Source: Halalkalibacterium ligniniphilum
GTDB lineage: Bacteria; Bacillota; Bacilli; Bacillales; Bacillaceae_D
Length of the DNA stretch: 64,000 nucleotides
Reading direction: 5' to 3'
NCBI RefSeq assembly: GCF_000334155.1
Contig: NZ_ANNK01000072.1
Location: 1-64,000, forward strand
The translations under genes were made by a program, and so were the position numbers. The notes beneath the pieces are model-generated. The model was not told where the DNA came from and ran no database searches. It saw nothing but the letters and a program-made list of their open reading frames with translations. Shown here piece after piece: positions 34,755 to 42,911 of the stretch (the stretch's first letter is position 1; each line of letters begins with the position of its first letter).

Positions 34755-35546
34755 ATGTCGACTGTCCAATCTGTTGACCGGGCCCTTGCAATTATTGAAT
34801 GTTTAGCAAGAGAACCCAAAGGGCTTGGCATTACTGAGTTAAGTAAAGAGCTCAAATTACCAAAAAGTACGGTCCATCGTCTATTGCTCACTCTTATCAA
34901 TCGAAAATTTGTTGTTCAAGACGAACGAAATGGTTTATATGCTCTAGGAATGCAGTTTGTATCGATTGCAAGTTCAATTTTGGATTCACTTGACATTCGA
35001 GAAATTGCCCGTCCAGAATTAGAGCGTCTCTCCCTTGTCACAAATGAAGTGATCCATCTTTGTATTCTTGATGTTGACGAAGTCATTTACATCGATAAGG
35101 TTGAAGGAGATAATACGATCCGTATGCATTCGAAAATTGGCAAACGGTCAATGCTTCACTGTACAGGAGTGGGAAAAGTCCTGCTTGCAGCAATGCCAGA
35201 AGAGGAAGTGGAAAGCATTGCGATGAAAAAAGGCCTTCCTCGTTTTACAGAACGTACGCTCACAACAATCGATGCCTTAAAAAAGGAGTTGGACGTAGTT
35301 CGTAAGCAAGGATATGCCCTTGATGACATTGAGCATGAGCTGGGAATACGTTGTGTGGCAGCTCCCATTTATAATTATCAAGGAGCTGTAGTGGCCGCAA
35401 TCAGCATTTCAGGCCCAGCTAATCGTGTAACCATTGACAGAATTCAGGAAAACCTATTGAAAGAAATTCAACTTTCTTCCGCGGTCATTTCTGAGAAATT
35501 AGGCTATCAAACTTCAAAAAAATTATTGACAGATTGTAAGCGCTAG
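34755..35546 (+). CDS. IclR-family regulator of the sugar-acid cluster
   Basis: 263 residues. N-terminal winged HTH (VDRALAIIECLAREPKGLGI, LSKELKLPKSTVHRLLLTL) and the IclR effector domain (IYIDKVEGDNTIRMHSKIGK, LHCTGVGKVLLAAMPEEEVE, IRCVAAPIYNYQGAVVAAIS ISGP). GGGGGAT precedes the ATG. It stands between aceBA and the KDG kinase operon; two palindromes resembling IclR-family sites (GGAA-N-TTCC) lie before the kinase, so it most likely controls that operon in response to a 2-keto-3-deoxy acid. Regulation of aceBA, as by E. coli IclR, is possible but the palindrome there differs. Confidence 0.92.
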   Translation: MSTVQSVDRALAIIECLAREPKGLGITELSKELKLPKSTVHRLLLTLINRKFVVQDERNGLYALGMQFVSIASSILDSLDIREIARPELERLSLVTNEVIHLCILDVDEVIYIDKVEGDNTIRMHSKIGKRSMLHCTGVGKVLLAAMPEEEVESIAMKKGLPRFTERTLTTIDALKKELDVVRKQGYALDDIEHELGIRCVAAPIYNYQGAVVAAISISGPANRVTIDRIQENLLKEIQLSSAVISEKLGYQTSKKLLTDCKR

Positions 35547-35548
35547 CA
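35535..35548 (+). promoter_or_regulatory. Catabolite-responsive element (cre)
   Basis: TGTAAGCGCTAGCA matches the Bacillus CcpA consensus TGWAARCGYTWNCW at every position. It overlaps the last codons and stop of the IclR gene and lies about 130 bases before the kinase start, so CcpA repression of the sugar-acid operon (or roadblock) is expected. Confidence 0.85.
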
Positions 35549-35570
35549 GTATTATTACGTCAGAAGTGTT

Positions 35571-35654
35571 TCGGAATCGTGTTCCATCATACGGAAATGA
35601 AAGCCTTCTCAAGAAGGTTTTTAACTTAAATAGTTTATGGAACACGGTTTCATA
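35571..35654. promoter_or_regulatory. Pair of IclR-type operator palindromes before the KDG kinase
   Basis: Site A (35571-35589) reads TCGGAATCGTGTTCCATCA. Site B (35636-35654), on the opposite strand, reads TATGAAACCGTGTTCCATA and is itself a near-perfect palindrome around ACG. The two share RAAYCGTGTTCCAT. Site B ends 23 bases before the kinase ATG. Binding by the IclR protein is inferred. Confidence 0.65.
35604..35624 (+). terminator. Small terminator after the IclR gene
   Basis: Stem CCTTCT-CA-AGAAGG followed by TTTTTAA, placed between the two operator sites. Confidence 0.55.
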
Positions 35655-35677
35655 ATGTGGAACAAAGGGGCGGAAAA

Positions 35678-36631
35678 ATGGTAGACGTTATTACAATGGG
35701 TGAAACGATGGCGCTATTTACTCCTGATTCAACAGGATTGATGCGCTATGCTCATACATTTACACGAAAATTCGGCGGAGCTGAATCCAACGTAGCGATT
35801 GGTCTAGCAAGGCTAGGACATCGTTCAGGTTGGATAACAAGAGTTGGGGATGATGAGCTTGGTAAAGCGATGCTCTCTTTTGTACGAGGAGAAGGGGTAG
35901 ACGTTCGCTTTGCAAGAATCGATCGTGAGGCGCCGACAGGTATTTATTTTAAAGAGTTAAGAAGAGAAGGAGACGTGCGAATTCAATATTACCGGAAGGA
36001 TTCAGCGGCGAGCCGCTTATCCCCAGCTGATATTGATGAAGCGTATGTATCTCAAGCTCGATTTGTTCATATTTCAGGCATTACACCTGCACTTAGTGAA
36101 AGCTGCCATGAAGCTGTTTTTAAGCTGATTGAAGTGGCGAAAAAGCATCAAATTCCAATCGTTTTTGATCCGAATTTACGAAAGAAGCTCTGGTCAGAAA
36201 CAAAGGCTCGGGAAGTGCTTTTAGCGATTGCTGCACAAGCAGATATTGTTCTACCGGGTGTTGAGGAAGGGGCGTTTCTATTTAATGAAAGAGACCCAGA
36301 CAAACTTGGAAAGCGCTTTATTGAATTAGGGGCAAAGCTCGTGGTAATTAAAGTAGGTGCTGAAGGGGCCTATTATGTTGATGAAAATGAATGTGTTCAT
36401 GTACCTGGGTACCGTGTAGAGCGTGTGATCGATCCGGTTGGAGCAGGAGACGGGTTTGCTTCTGGCTTCATGTCTGGGCTTCTTGATAATCTGTCAATCG
36501 AAGCAGCTGTTCAACGTGGGAATGCAGTGGGTGCAATGGTCACGATGGTGAACGGCGACGTTGAAGGGCTGCCAGGTAAAGAAGATCTGACACGGTTTAT
36601 CGCAGCACCTGCAGAGGATGTTTCACGATAA
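35678..36631 (+). CDS. kdgK: 2-keto-3-deoxygluconate kinase
   Basis: 317 residues from ATG 35678 (AAAGGGGCGG upstream; GTG 35657 lies within operator B's downstream edge). PfkB/ribokinase fold: GMTMALFTPD-like start GETMALFTPDSTGLMRY, FGGAESNVAIGLARLG, VFDPNLRKKLW, and the C-terminal anion hole DPVGAGDGFASGFMSGL with the catalytic Asp. Converts KDG (or KDGal) to the 6-phosphate, the step before the aldolase encoded 29 bases downstream. First gene of a four-gene operon. Confidence 0.93.
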   Translation: MVDVITMGETMALFTPDSTGLMRYAHTFTRKFGGAESNVAIGLARLGHRSGWITRVGDDELGKAMLSFVRGEGVDVRFARIDREAPTGIYFKELRREGDVRIQYYRKDSAASRLSPADIDEAYVSQARFVHISGITPALSESCHEAVFKLIEVAKKHQIPIVFDPNLRKKLWSETKAREVLLAIAAQADIVLPGVEEGAFLFNERDPDKLGKRFIELGAKLVVIKVGAEGAYYVDENECVHVPGYRVERVIDPVGAGDGFASGFMSGLLDNLSIEAAVQRGNAVGAMVTMVNGDVEGLPGKEDLTRFIAAPAEDVSR

Positions 36632-36660
36632 AAATCAGAAAATAGAAGGGAGGAGTTCAC

Positions 36661-37302
36661 ATGAGTCAATTACACGCAATTCAAGATAGTGGGATTGTTG
36701 CCGTGATTCGAGGTGCAAAGCCAGAAAACATGCTGTCCATTGCCGATGCCCTTTATGAAGGGGGAGTTCGAGTGTTGGAAATTACAGTAGAAACACCAAA
36801 GGTCTTGCACCTGATTGAAGAAGTGAAAAATTCATACGGTGAAAAGCTAATTGTTGGAGCTGGAACTGTTCTCGATGCTGAAACGGCAAGAGCAACGATC
36901 ATGGCAGGTGCAGAATTTATTTTCTCACCGAATGTTGATGTTGAGACAATTCGTATGGCAAAACGATATGGGGTAATAAGCATTCCAGGGGCATTAACAC
37001 CGACTGAAATATTAACCGCCTATGAGCAAGGAGCGGACATGATTAAGGTCTTCCCAGCAGGAGTTTTTGGACCTCGTTATTTAAAAGATATCCAGGGACC
37101 ACTTCCTCATATTCCACTCATGCCGACTGGTGGTGTGGGATTAGATAATATCGCAGACTACATAAAAGCTGGTGCAGTAGCTGCTGGGCTGGGAAGCTCA
37201 CTTGTGAATGCGAAAAAGCTAGCAGAAGCCAATGATTATAAAGGCCTTACAGAAAAAGCAAAGCAATTTGTACAAGCCGTTAAAGAAGCTCGTCATCAAT
37301 AA
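36661..37302 (+). CDS. kdgA: KDPG/KHG aldolase
   Basis: 213 residues. Class I aldolase that splits 2-keto-3-deoxy-6-phosphogluconate (or -galactonate) into pyruvate and glyceraldehyde 3-phosphate. Signature: GIVAVIRG, VLEITVETPKVL with the general base Glu, VGAGTVLDAETARATIMAGA, the Schiff-base Lys in DMIKVFPAGVFG, and MPTGGVGLDNIADYIKAGA. GGGAGGAG lies before the ATG. It acts right after the kinase in the same operon. Confidence 0.95.
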   Translation: MSQLHAIQDSGIVAVIRGAKPENMLSIADALYEGGVRVLEITVETPKVLHLIEEVKNSYGEKLIVGAGTVLDAETARATIMAGAEFIFSPNVDVETIRMAKRYGVISIPGALTPTEILTAYEQGADMIKVFPAGVFGPRYLKDIQGPLPHIPLMPTGGVGLDNIADYIKAGAVAAGLGSSLVNAKKLAEANDYKGLTEKAKQFVQAVKEARHQ

Positions 37303-37320
37303 GAATTAGGAGGAAATCTA

Positions 37321-38325
37321 GTGAACCAGTATAAAGTAGTCATCACAGATTATGAGTATGCAAGTTTGGCAGAGGAAGAAGCTGTAATAAGTACAATTGA
37401 CGGTAACGTAGAATTTGTTAAAGCGCAATGTCTTACGGAAGAAGAAGTCATTGAAGCATGTCGAGATGCTGATGCAATCATTAACCAATATGCTCCAATT
37501 TCCAGAAGGGTTATTGAGTCTTTAGAAAATTGTAAAGTTATCTCTCGTTATGGAGTTGGTGTTAACACGATTGATGTACCAGCTGCGACAGAAAAAGGCA
37601 TTATCGTTGCAAATGTAACCGATTACTGTATGGACGAAGTATCCGATCATGCATTTGCTCTACTCCTTTCTTGTGCCCGTAAAGTAACATTATTAAACCA
37701 ACACGTAAAAGCCGGTGTTTGGGACTACAAAAAAGGTATTCCAATCTTCCGTTTACGAGATCGAGTGCTTGGTCTTGTTGGTTTTGGTCGAATTCCACAG
37801 ACTTTAGCAAAAAAGGCACAAGCCTTTGGGATTAAAGTGATTGCAGCAGATCCATTTGTTTCAAAAGAATTCGGTGAACAACATGGTGTTGAAATCGTTG
37901 AACTTCACGAGCTTTGTCGCCAAGCTGATTACATCTCAGTTCATGCACCGCTTACAGCATTGACAGAAGGGCTTATCAGTGATGAACAATTTAAGCTAAT
38001 GAAAAGTGAAGCAATTATTATCAATACAGCACGTGGTCCTGTAATTGATGAAAAAGCATTGATTCGTGCCTTAGAATCGAACAGTATTGCAGGAGCAGGG
38101 CTTGACGTCGTGGAAGAAGAGCCAATTGCAAATGACAGTCCGCTATTAAAAATGGATCAAGTTATTTTAAACCCACACGTTGCCTGGTATTCAGAAGAAG
38201 CACAGCTAGAGCTAAAACAAAAAACAGCACAAAATGTTGCAGATGTATTAAACGGCTATTATCCTAGCTATGTTTTTAACAATGATGTAAAAGAAACGGT
38301 TTCTCTCAAAGAAAAAAACAATTGA
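37321..38325 (+). CDS. D-2-hydroxyacid dehydrogenase (CtBP-like branch)
   Basis: 334 residues, GTG start 18 bases after the aldolase with TAGGAGG. NAD-binding LGLVGFGRIPQTLAKKAQAF, catalytic Arg in INTARGPVIDE, Glu in LDVVEEEP and His in NPHVAWYSEEA. ISRYGVGVNTIDVPAATEKG and MDEVSDHAFALLLS are typical of the C-terminal-binding-protein-like branch of phosphoglycerate-dehydrogenase relatives. In this operon it may reduce or oxidise a keto acid side product of sugar-acid breakdown; the exact substrate is unknown. Confidence 0.88.
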   Translation: MNQYKVVITDYEYASLAEEEAVISTIDGNVEFVKAQCLTEEEVIEACRDADAIINQYAPISRRVIESLENCKVISRYGVGVNTIDVPAATEKGIIVANVTDYCMDEVSDHAFALLLSCARKVTLLNQHVKAGVWDYKKGIPIFRLRDRVLGLVGFGRIPQTLAKKAQAFGIKVIAADPFVSKEFGEQHGVEIVELHELCRQADYISVHAPLTALTEGLISDEQFKLMKSEAIIINTARGPVIDEKALIRALESNSIAGAGLDVVEEEPIANDSPLLKMDQVILNPHVAWYSEEAQLELKQKTAQNVADVLNGYYPSYVFNNDVKETVSLKEKNN

Positions 38326-38343
38326 AACAGAGGAGAGGATTGA

Positions 38344-39252
38344 ATGAGTAATCAGCCTCAATTTCGTGGAATTATCCCACCTGTCTCTACATTATTAAAG
38401 GAATCAGGTGAAATCGACCGTGAAGGAATGAAACTACTCATCGATCATTTAATTGATGCTGGTGTCCACGGACTATTTTTTTTAGGGACAGGTGGAGAAT
38501 TCAGTCAAATGTCTCTTTCAGAACGAAAAACACTTACAGAGTTTGTATGTAGCTATGTAAATGGTAGAGTTCCAGTTATTATCGGGACGGGTAGCACGAG
38601 TACAAGAGATGTCATTCAATTAAATGACCACGCAAAATCAGCAGGTGCTGATGGTGTTGTCATTATTAATCCATACTATTGGCCTCTTACTGAGGAGCAT
38701 TTGTTCCAGCATTATAGCGAGATTGCAGAACGAAGCCCATTACCGATAATTCTCTACAATTTCCCGGCATTAACAGGCCAAGAATTAACGCCTGATTTTG
38801 TTTGCAAGCTTGTGGATAAACATCCAAATGTCGTCGGAATTAAAGAAACCGTTGATGCAACTGGTCATATTCGTGAAATGATTTACGTTATGAAAAAGAA
38901 GCATCCGCATTTTTCGATTCTTTGTGGCTATGATGATCATCTTTTGCCAACGCTTGCTCTTGGTGGAGATGGAGCAATCTCAGCGACGACGAATTTTGCC
39001 CCTGAACTTCAGATGGGTATATATAATGCGATTTTAGAAAGCAATTGGAAGAAAGCGGCTGAGCTTCAAAAACGATTTGTACCGTTATTGAACATGTACA
39101 AAATTGATACACCTTTTGTAAATGTCATTAAAGAAGCCATTCGTTTACGTGGGTTAGAGATTGAAACACACATCCTACCACCCGCACGAACGCTTTCTGA
39201 GGAGAAAAAAGCAATATTGAAGACGTTGATGGAAGAAGCAGGCTTACTTTAA
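38344..39252 (+). CDS. DapA-family (class I lyase) protein of sugar-acid catabolism
   Basis: 302 residues, GAGGAG site. TIM barrel of the dihydrodipicolinate synthase/N-acetylneuraminate lyase family: LFFLGTGGEFSQMSLSERKT, the active-site Tyr in ILYNFPALTGQ, the Schiff-base Lys in VVGIKETVDATGHI, and LCGYDDHLLPTLALGGDGAI. Its operon position argues for 2-keto-3-deoxy acid aldolase or dehydratase activity (YagE- or KDG-aldolase-like) rather than lysine synthesis; the lysine branch lies elsewhere in the window. It would offer a non-phosphorylative route parallel to KdgK/KdgA. Confidence 0.85.
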   Translation: MSNQPQFRGIIPPVSTLLKESGEIDREGMKLLIDHLIDAGVHGLFFLGTGGEFSQMSLSERKTLTEFVCSYVNGRVPVIIGTGSTSTRDVIQLNDHAKSAGADGVVIINPYYWPLTEEHLFQHYSEIAERSPLPIILYNFPALTGQELTPDFVCKLVDKHPNVVGIKETVDATGHIREMIYVMKKKHPHFSILCGYDDHLLPTLALGGDGAISATTNFAPELQMGIYNAILESNWKKAAELQKRFVPLLNMYKIDTPFVNVIKEAIRLRGLEIETHILPPARTLSEEKKAILKTLMEEAGLL

Positions 39253-39257
39253 TAAAA

Positions 39258-39290
39258 AGCCGTCGTCCCAATTACGTGAACGACGGCTCA
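39258..39290. terminator. Bidirectional terminator
   Basis: Stem AGCCGTCGT / ACGACGGCT between convergent genes; A-rich on the left and mixed on the right. Confidence 0.8.
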
Positions 39291-39302
39291 TTGTAGAAAT
39301 TG

Positions 39303-40841
39303 TCATTTTTGCTGTTGACGCTGGTACGTAGCAAGTGCTTGAAAATGTGGCTTTAAGTCTTTGTACAAGTCTCGGAACGAACGATAAAGCAGTTTGTACG
39401 TGTTGTGATGTTCGATGTTCGAAGTCACGCTCTCCTTCATTGGAATGTGGTTCTTAATATCATCTAAAGATTGAACATGCCCAATGGCTAGGAGACTAAT
39501 CCAAGCGGCCCCCCAAGCTGAGCTTTGATGGCTTTCAGGAATGTGTACATCTTGACCAAACATATCTGAGAGGATCGAAAGCCACAATGGCGAACGGGCA
39601 AAGCCGCCGCTTGCAAAGATGTTTACGGGCTTTCCAGCTAGACGTTCAAGCGCTTCACCAACGCTGTATATGCTATAGATGACGCCTTCAAGACTTGCGC
39701 GGATCATATCGGCTTTTGTATGAGAAAGAGTTAAGCCGACGTAGGTGCCACGAGCGTTCGCGTCCCAAATCGGTGCTCGTTCTCCATTTAAAAATGGTAG
39801 AAACAATAGTCCGTTGGCACCTGCCGAGGATGTGCTTGCAATGGATGTAAGAAGGTCATAAGGGCTAGCACCTGTTTGTTCTGCTCGGTATATCTCATGT
39901 TCGCCGAGTATGTCTTTCAGCCATTGAAGGACAATCGCACCATTATTAGTCGGACCGCCCATGACCCACAAGTCATTGGTCACACTGTAGCAAAAGATTT
40001 CTTGTTGTTCATCTGTTTTCGGTTTGGCAGTCATTTGGCGAATGGCACCACTTGTACCGATCGTAATCGCAACATCACCAGGAGCAATGGCGCCAATTCC
40101 TAAATTAGCAAGGGGACCATCACTTCCTCCGATTGCAAAAGGGATGTCGTAACGTAAGCCCATTCTTTCTGCGATGTTTGAACGAAGACCTTCGCAAATA
40201 TAGGTTGGAGGAACCGGCGTTGAAAGTTGATTTTCAACAATTCCAGCTTTTGTCAACGCTTTTTGTTCCCACTTTCGTTCGTGGATATTGAAGAGTCCAG
40301 TGGCAGAAGCGACAGAATAATCGACTACAAACTCACCAAACCATCGGAAGAATAAGTATTCTTTGATTGAGACAAATTTGTATGCTTGTTGATAAGGTTT
40401 ATACTGCTGTTCTTTCATCCAAACGAGCTTAGCAAAGGGAGACATGGGATGAATCGGTGTTCCTGTTTGCAAATAAATATCGAGTCCATTTTGTTTGCGC
40501 AGACGTTCGACTTGTTCAACACTTCGTCCGTCAGCCCAAGTAATGGAGTTCGACAAATGGTTTCCTTTTCCATCTACACAAATAAGTGAATGCATAGCTG
40601 AGGAAACACCAACAGAAAGAATGGCTTTTTGGGAAACATTACTTTGTTCTAGGACAGCTCTTATGGCTTCAATCGCTGCATCTTCAATTTCCTTAGGGTT
40701 TTGCTCAACCCATGAAGGCATTGGATGAAGCACTGGATATGTTGCCTCACTTTCACAAACGACTTTTCCGTTTGTTTGAAATAATACTGCCTTAGCACTT
40801 GTTGTCCCAATATCTAAACCGATTACGTAGAATTTTGTCAT
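39303..40841 (-). CDS. gntK: Gluconokinase (FGGY family)
   Basis: 512 residues from ATG 40841 with AGAAAGGAC upstream. FGGY carbohydrate kinase: GLDIGTTSAKAVLFQTNGKV, SSAMHSLICVD, TGTPIHPMSPFAKLVWMKE, IGGSDGPLANLGIGA and ASGGFARSPLWLSILSDMFG. MHSL and TGTPIHPMSP are characteristic of Bacillus-type GntK, and the length fits. It phosphorylates gluconate to 6-phosphogluconate. It is divergent from the TRAP transporter, with which it shares a 264-base promoter region. Confidence 0.9.
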   Translation of the reverse strand: MTKFYVIGLDIGTTSAKAVLFQTNGKVVCESEATYPVLHPMPSWVEQNPKEIEDAAIEAIRAVLEQSNVSQKAILSVGVSSAMHSLICVDGKGNHLSNSITWADGRSVEQVERLRKQNGLDIYLQTGTPIHPMSPFAKLVWMKEQQYKPYQQAYKFVSIKEYLFFRWFGEFVVDYSVASATGLFNIHERKWEQKALTKAGIVENQLSTPVPPTYICEGLRSNIAERMGLRYDIPFAIGGSDGPLANLGIGAIAPGDVAITIGTSGAIRQMTAKPKTDEQQEIFCYSVTNDLWVMGGPTNNGAIVLQWLKDILGEHEIYRAEQTGASPYDLLTSIASTSSAGANGLLFLPFLNGERAPIWDANARGTYVGLTLSHTKADMIRASLEGVIYSIYSVGEALERLAGKPVNIFASGGFARSPLWLSILSDMFGQDVHIPESHQSSAWGAAWISLLAIGHVQSLDDIKNHIPMKESVTSNIEHHNTYKLLYRSFRDLYKDLKPHFQALATYQRQQQK

Positions 40842-41105
40842 GATCAATGTCCTTTCTTGTTAAACAGGTCTAAACAACATGAGGTTGTTAAAAACGTCAA
40901 CAACTATTGTATAAAAATTATGTTTATTAAAAAATATTTTTTCGTGAATTTTAAAAAAAATATTTTTTCAAATAAAAAATAATGTTCCAAAAATACGTAC
41001 CATTTGTTTTATAATTAGGTAGTCTTTACGTAAGGGGATAGAGAATTGTTTCTTGGACAATTCTTTGACCATAAATTTTTTTAAAAGTTTTGAGGGGGAA
41101 CAAAG
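40842..41105. promoter_or_regulatory. Divergent promoter region between gntK and dctP
   Basis: Contains an inverted repeat GTTGTT-N9-AACAAC (about 40883-40904), two direct copies of AAAAAATATTTTTTC (near 40930 and 40960) and TATAAT within TTTTATAATTAGG (about 41012) as the probable dctP -10. The rest is A/T-tract DNA. The sites are not the same as the palindromes before kdgK, and I see no convincing cre. Confidence 0.5.
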
Positions 41106-42161
41106 ATGAAAAAGACTTTATCAGCATTACTCGTTGGCTCCATGGCAGTATTTTTAGCTGCATGTGGCGGAGGAGATAACTCAAAAGGAGGAGGCACAAC
41201 GGATGATGCTGCTGCACCAGCAGAACAAGGAGAAGCTGTAACAATCCGTGCAGGAATCGGTTTAAATAGCGAGCATCCACAATTCAAAGGTTTAGAAAAA
41301 TTTAAAGAAATCGTTGAGGAAGAGTCTAACGGCACTATTCAAGTAGAGCTTTATCACAGTGGACAACTTGGCGATGATCGCACGATGATGGAAGCGCTTC
41401 AGCTTGGTTCTCAAGAAGTAACCGTTCCTTCAACAGCGCCAATTGCAAACTTTGTACCAGAATTTGCGGTATTTGATTTTCCGTTCTTATTTCCAAATAG
41501 TGAAGTAGCGGATGCCGTTCTTGATGGTGAAGTTGGAACAAAATTCCTTGACATGCTTGAAGAGCAAAACTTAGTTGGATTAGCGTATTGGGAAAATGGT
41601 TTCCGTAACCTTACTAATAATGAGCGTGCGGTAGCAACACTTGAAGATTTTAAAGGTTTAACGATTCGTACGATGGAAAATGAAGTTCACTTAGAGGCAT
41701 TTCGAGCGTTAGGTGCAAATCCAACACCAATGGCTTTTACTGAACTATTTACGGCAATGCAGCAAGGAACAGTTGATGGTCAAGAAAACCCGAATGCAAC
41801 GATTTATCTTGAAAAGTACTACGAAGTACAATCTTATTTGTCTGATACTCGACATGTTTATAGTCCGTTTGTTTTCTTAATGAGTAAGCCTTTCTACGAT
41901 GGTTTAACAGAAGAACAACAAGCCATTGTGAGAGAAGCTGCTCTTGAAGCAGGTAAATATCAGCGTGAGCTTGTTCGGCAAGCAAATGAAGCGTACATTA
42001 CATCTCTTCAAGAAGAAGGCATGACATATACAGAAATTTCAGATGAAGATCGTCAAGAGATGATTGATGCAGTACAACCTGTCATTGAAAAATTCTCTGA
42101 AAGAGTCGGTGCTGAACTAGTACAAGAAGTATATGATGCAATTGAAGCTGCACAACAATAA
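41106..42161 (+). CDS. dctP: TRAP transporter solute-binding protein (DctP family)
   Basis: 351 residues. Lipoprotein signal ending FLAAC (Cys 20), then a Gly/Ser/Thr-rich linker and the DctP fold: GIGLNSEHPQFKGLEKFKEI, VELYHSGQLGDDRTMMEALQ, LAYWENGFRNLTNNER, and GLTIRTMENEVHLEAFRALG with the conserved Arg that pairs with the ligand carboxylate, then AMQQGTVDGQENPNATI. It captures a sugar acid outside the cell for the DctQM permease. A hairpin after the stop may let it be made in excess of the permease. Confidence 0.95.
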   Translation: MKKTLSALLVGSMAVFLAACGGGDNSKGGGTTDDAAAPAEQGEAVTIRAGIGLNSEHPQFKGLEKFKEIVEEESNGTIQVELYHSGQLGDDRTMMEALQLGSQEVTVPSTAPIANFVPEFAVFDFPFLFPNSEVADAVLDGEVGTKFLDMLEEQNLVGLAYWENGFRNLTNNERAVATLEDFKGLTIRTMENEVHLEAFRALGANPTPMAFTELFTAMQQGTVDGQENPNATIYLEKYYEVQSYLSDTRHVYSPFVFLMSKPFYDGLTEEQQAIVREAALEAGKYQRELVRQANEAYITSLQEEGMTYTEISDEDRQEMIDAVQPVIEKFSERVGAELVQEVYDAIEAAQQ

Positions 42162-42176
42162 GTAAAATTAGATAAA

Positions 42177-42216
42177 ACAAAGGGCTTAAGGGAGAGCTCT
42201 TAGCCCTTTGTTCTAT
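42177..42216 (+). terminator. Intra-operon hairpin between dctP and dctQ
   Basis: Stem ACAAAGGGCT / AGCCCTTTGT with a 15-base centre. Likely partial terminator or mRNA stabiliser that uncouples dctP from dctQM. Confidence 0.8.
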
Positions 42217-42342
42217 TTATAATGAGCAAGGTGCAACAAAAGTGTACACTTTGTGTAAACACTCGTGCACATTGCGTGCAGTTTTGTTTTTCCTTACATC
42301 ACGAAAAACAAATTTATGAGGAGAAAGAGAGGTCTTGCGAAC

Positions 42343-42885
42343 ATGAATGTCGTTAGATGGCTAGATGAACACTTTGAAGAACTATTTTTAGTTATTTTTT
42401 CAGTCATAATGGTTGTCGTTATTGCAATGCAGGTCTTTATGCGTTATGTGATGGGTTCCTCCTTATCATGGTCAGAAGAGTTAGCGCGCTATTGCTTTAT
42501 CTGGCTTGTCTATTTAGGGATTAGTTACGGGGTCAAAAAGCAACGGCATATTAAAGTCGATGTAGCTCTAATATTGCTTAAAGATAAAGGGAAGCTAATC
42601 GTACATATGATAGCCAATCTATTATTCTTAGCATTTGCAATATTTGTTGTTATTTATGGTCTTGACATTGCTCAACGCTTTTTAGAATTTGGGCAAACCT
42701 CAGCTGCAATGAGTATCCCAATGGGACTTGTTTATTTAGCGACACCAGTTGGTATGGGGTTAACGGCTATCCGTCTTATCCAGCAGTTAATCTTACAAGT
42801 TAAAACGCTTCAAGGTAAGGCCAATTTTGAAGTGAAAACGGAGCAAGATCTCATTCTTGAAGATGAATTAAACAAAGATAAGTAG
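42343..42885 (+). CDS. dctQ: TRAP transporter small permease (DctQ family)
   Basis: 180 residues from ATG 42343 (AGAGAGGT ten bases upstream; ATG 42265 and 42316 are in frame). Four TM helices. The family stretch SLSWSEELARYCFIWLVYLG and KKQRHIKVDVALILLKDKGK are clear, with AMSIPMGLVYLATPVGMGLT before the last helix. It forms the membrane complex with DctM. Confidence 0.93.
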   Translation: MNVVRWLDEHFEELFLVIFSVIMVVVIAMQVFMRYVMGSSLSWSEELARYCFIWLVYLGISYGVKKQRHIKVDVALILLKDKGKLIVHMIANLLFLAFAIFVVIYGLDIAQRFLEFGQTSAAMSIPMGLVYLATPVGMGLTAIRLIQQLILQVKTLQGKANFEVKTEQDLILEDELNKDK

Positions 42886-42911
42886 AAAGATTCGATGAAG
42901 GAGGAAATCGC

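Noticed and set aside
38344-39252. Lysine-biosynthetic DapA
   Set aside because: Operon context with KDG kinase and aldolase favours a sugar-acid lyase; family alone does not decide.
40885-40905. Possible cre (TAAAAACGTCAACA) before dctP/gntK
   Set aside because: Two mismatches at key positions of the CcpA consensus; better described as an inverted repeat of unknown role.
42240-42251. AAGTGTACACTT palindrome between dctP and dctQ
   Set aside because: A single short palindrome inside the operon, without a promoter nearby; not enough to call a site.
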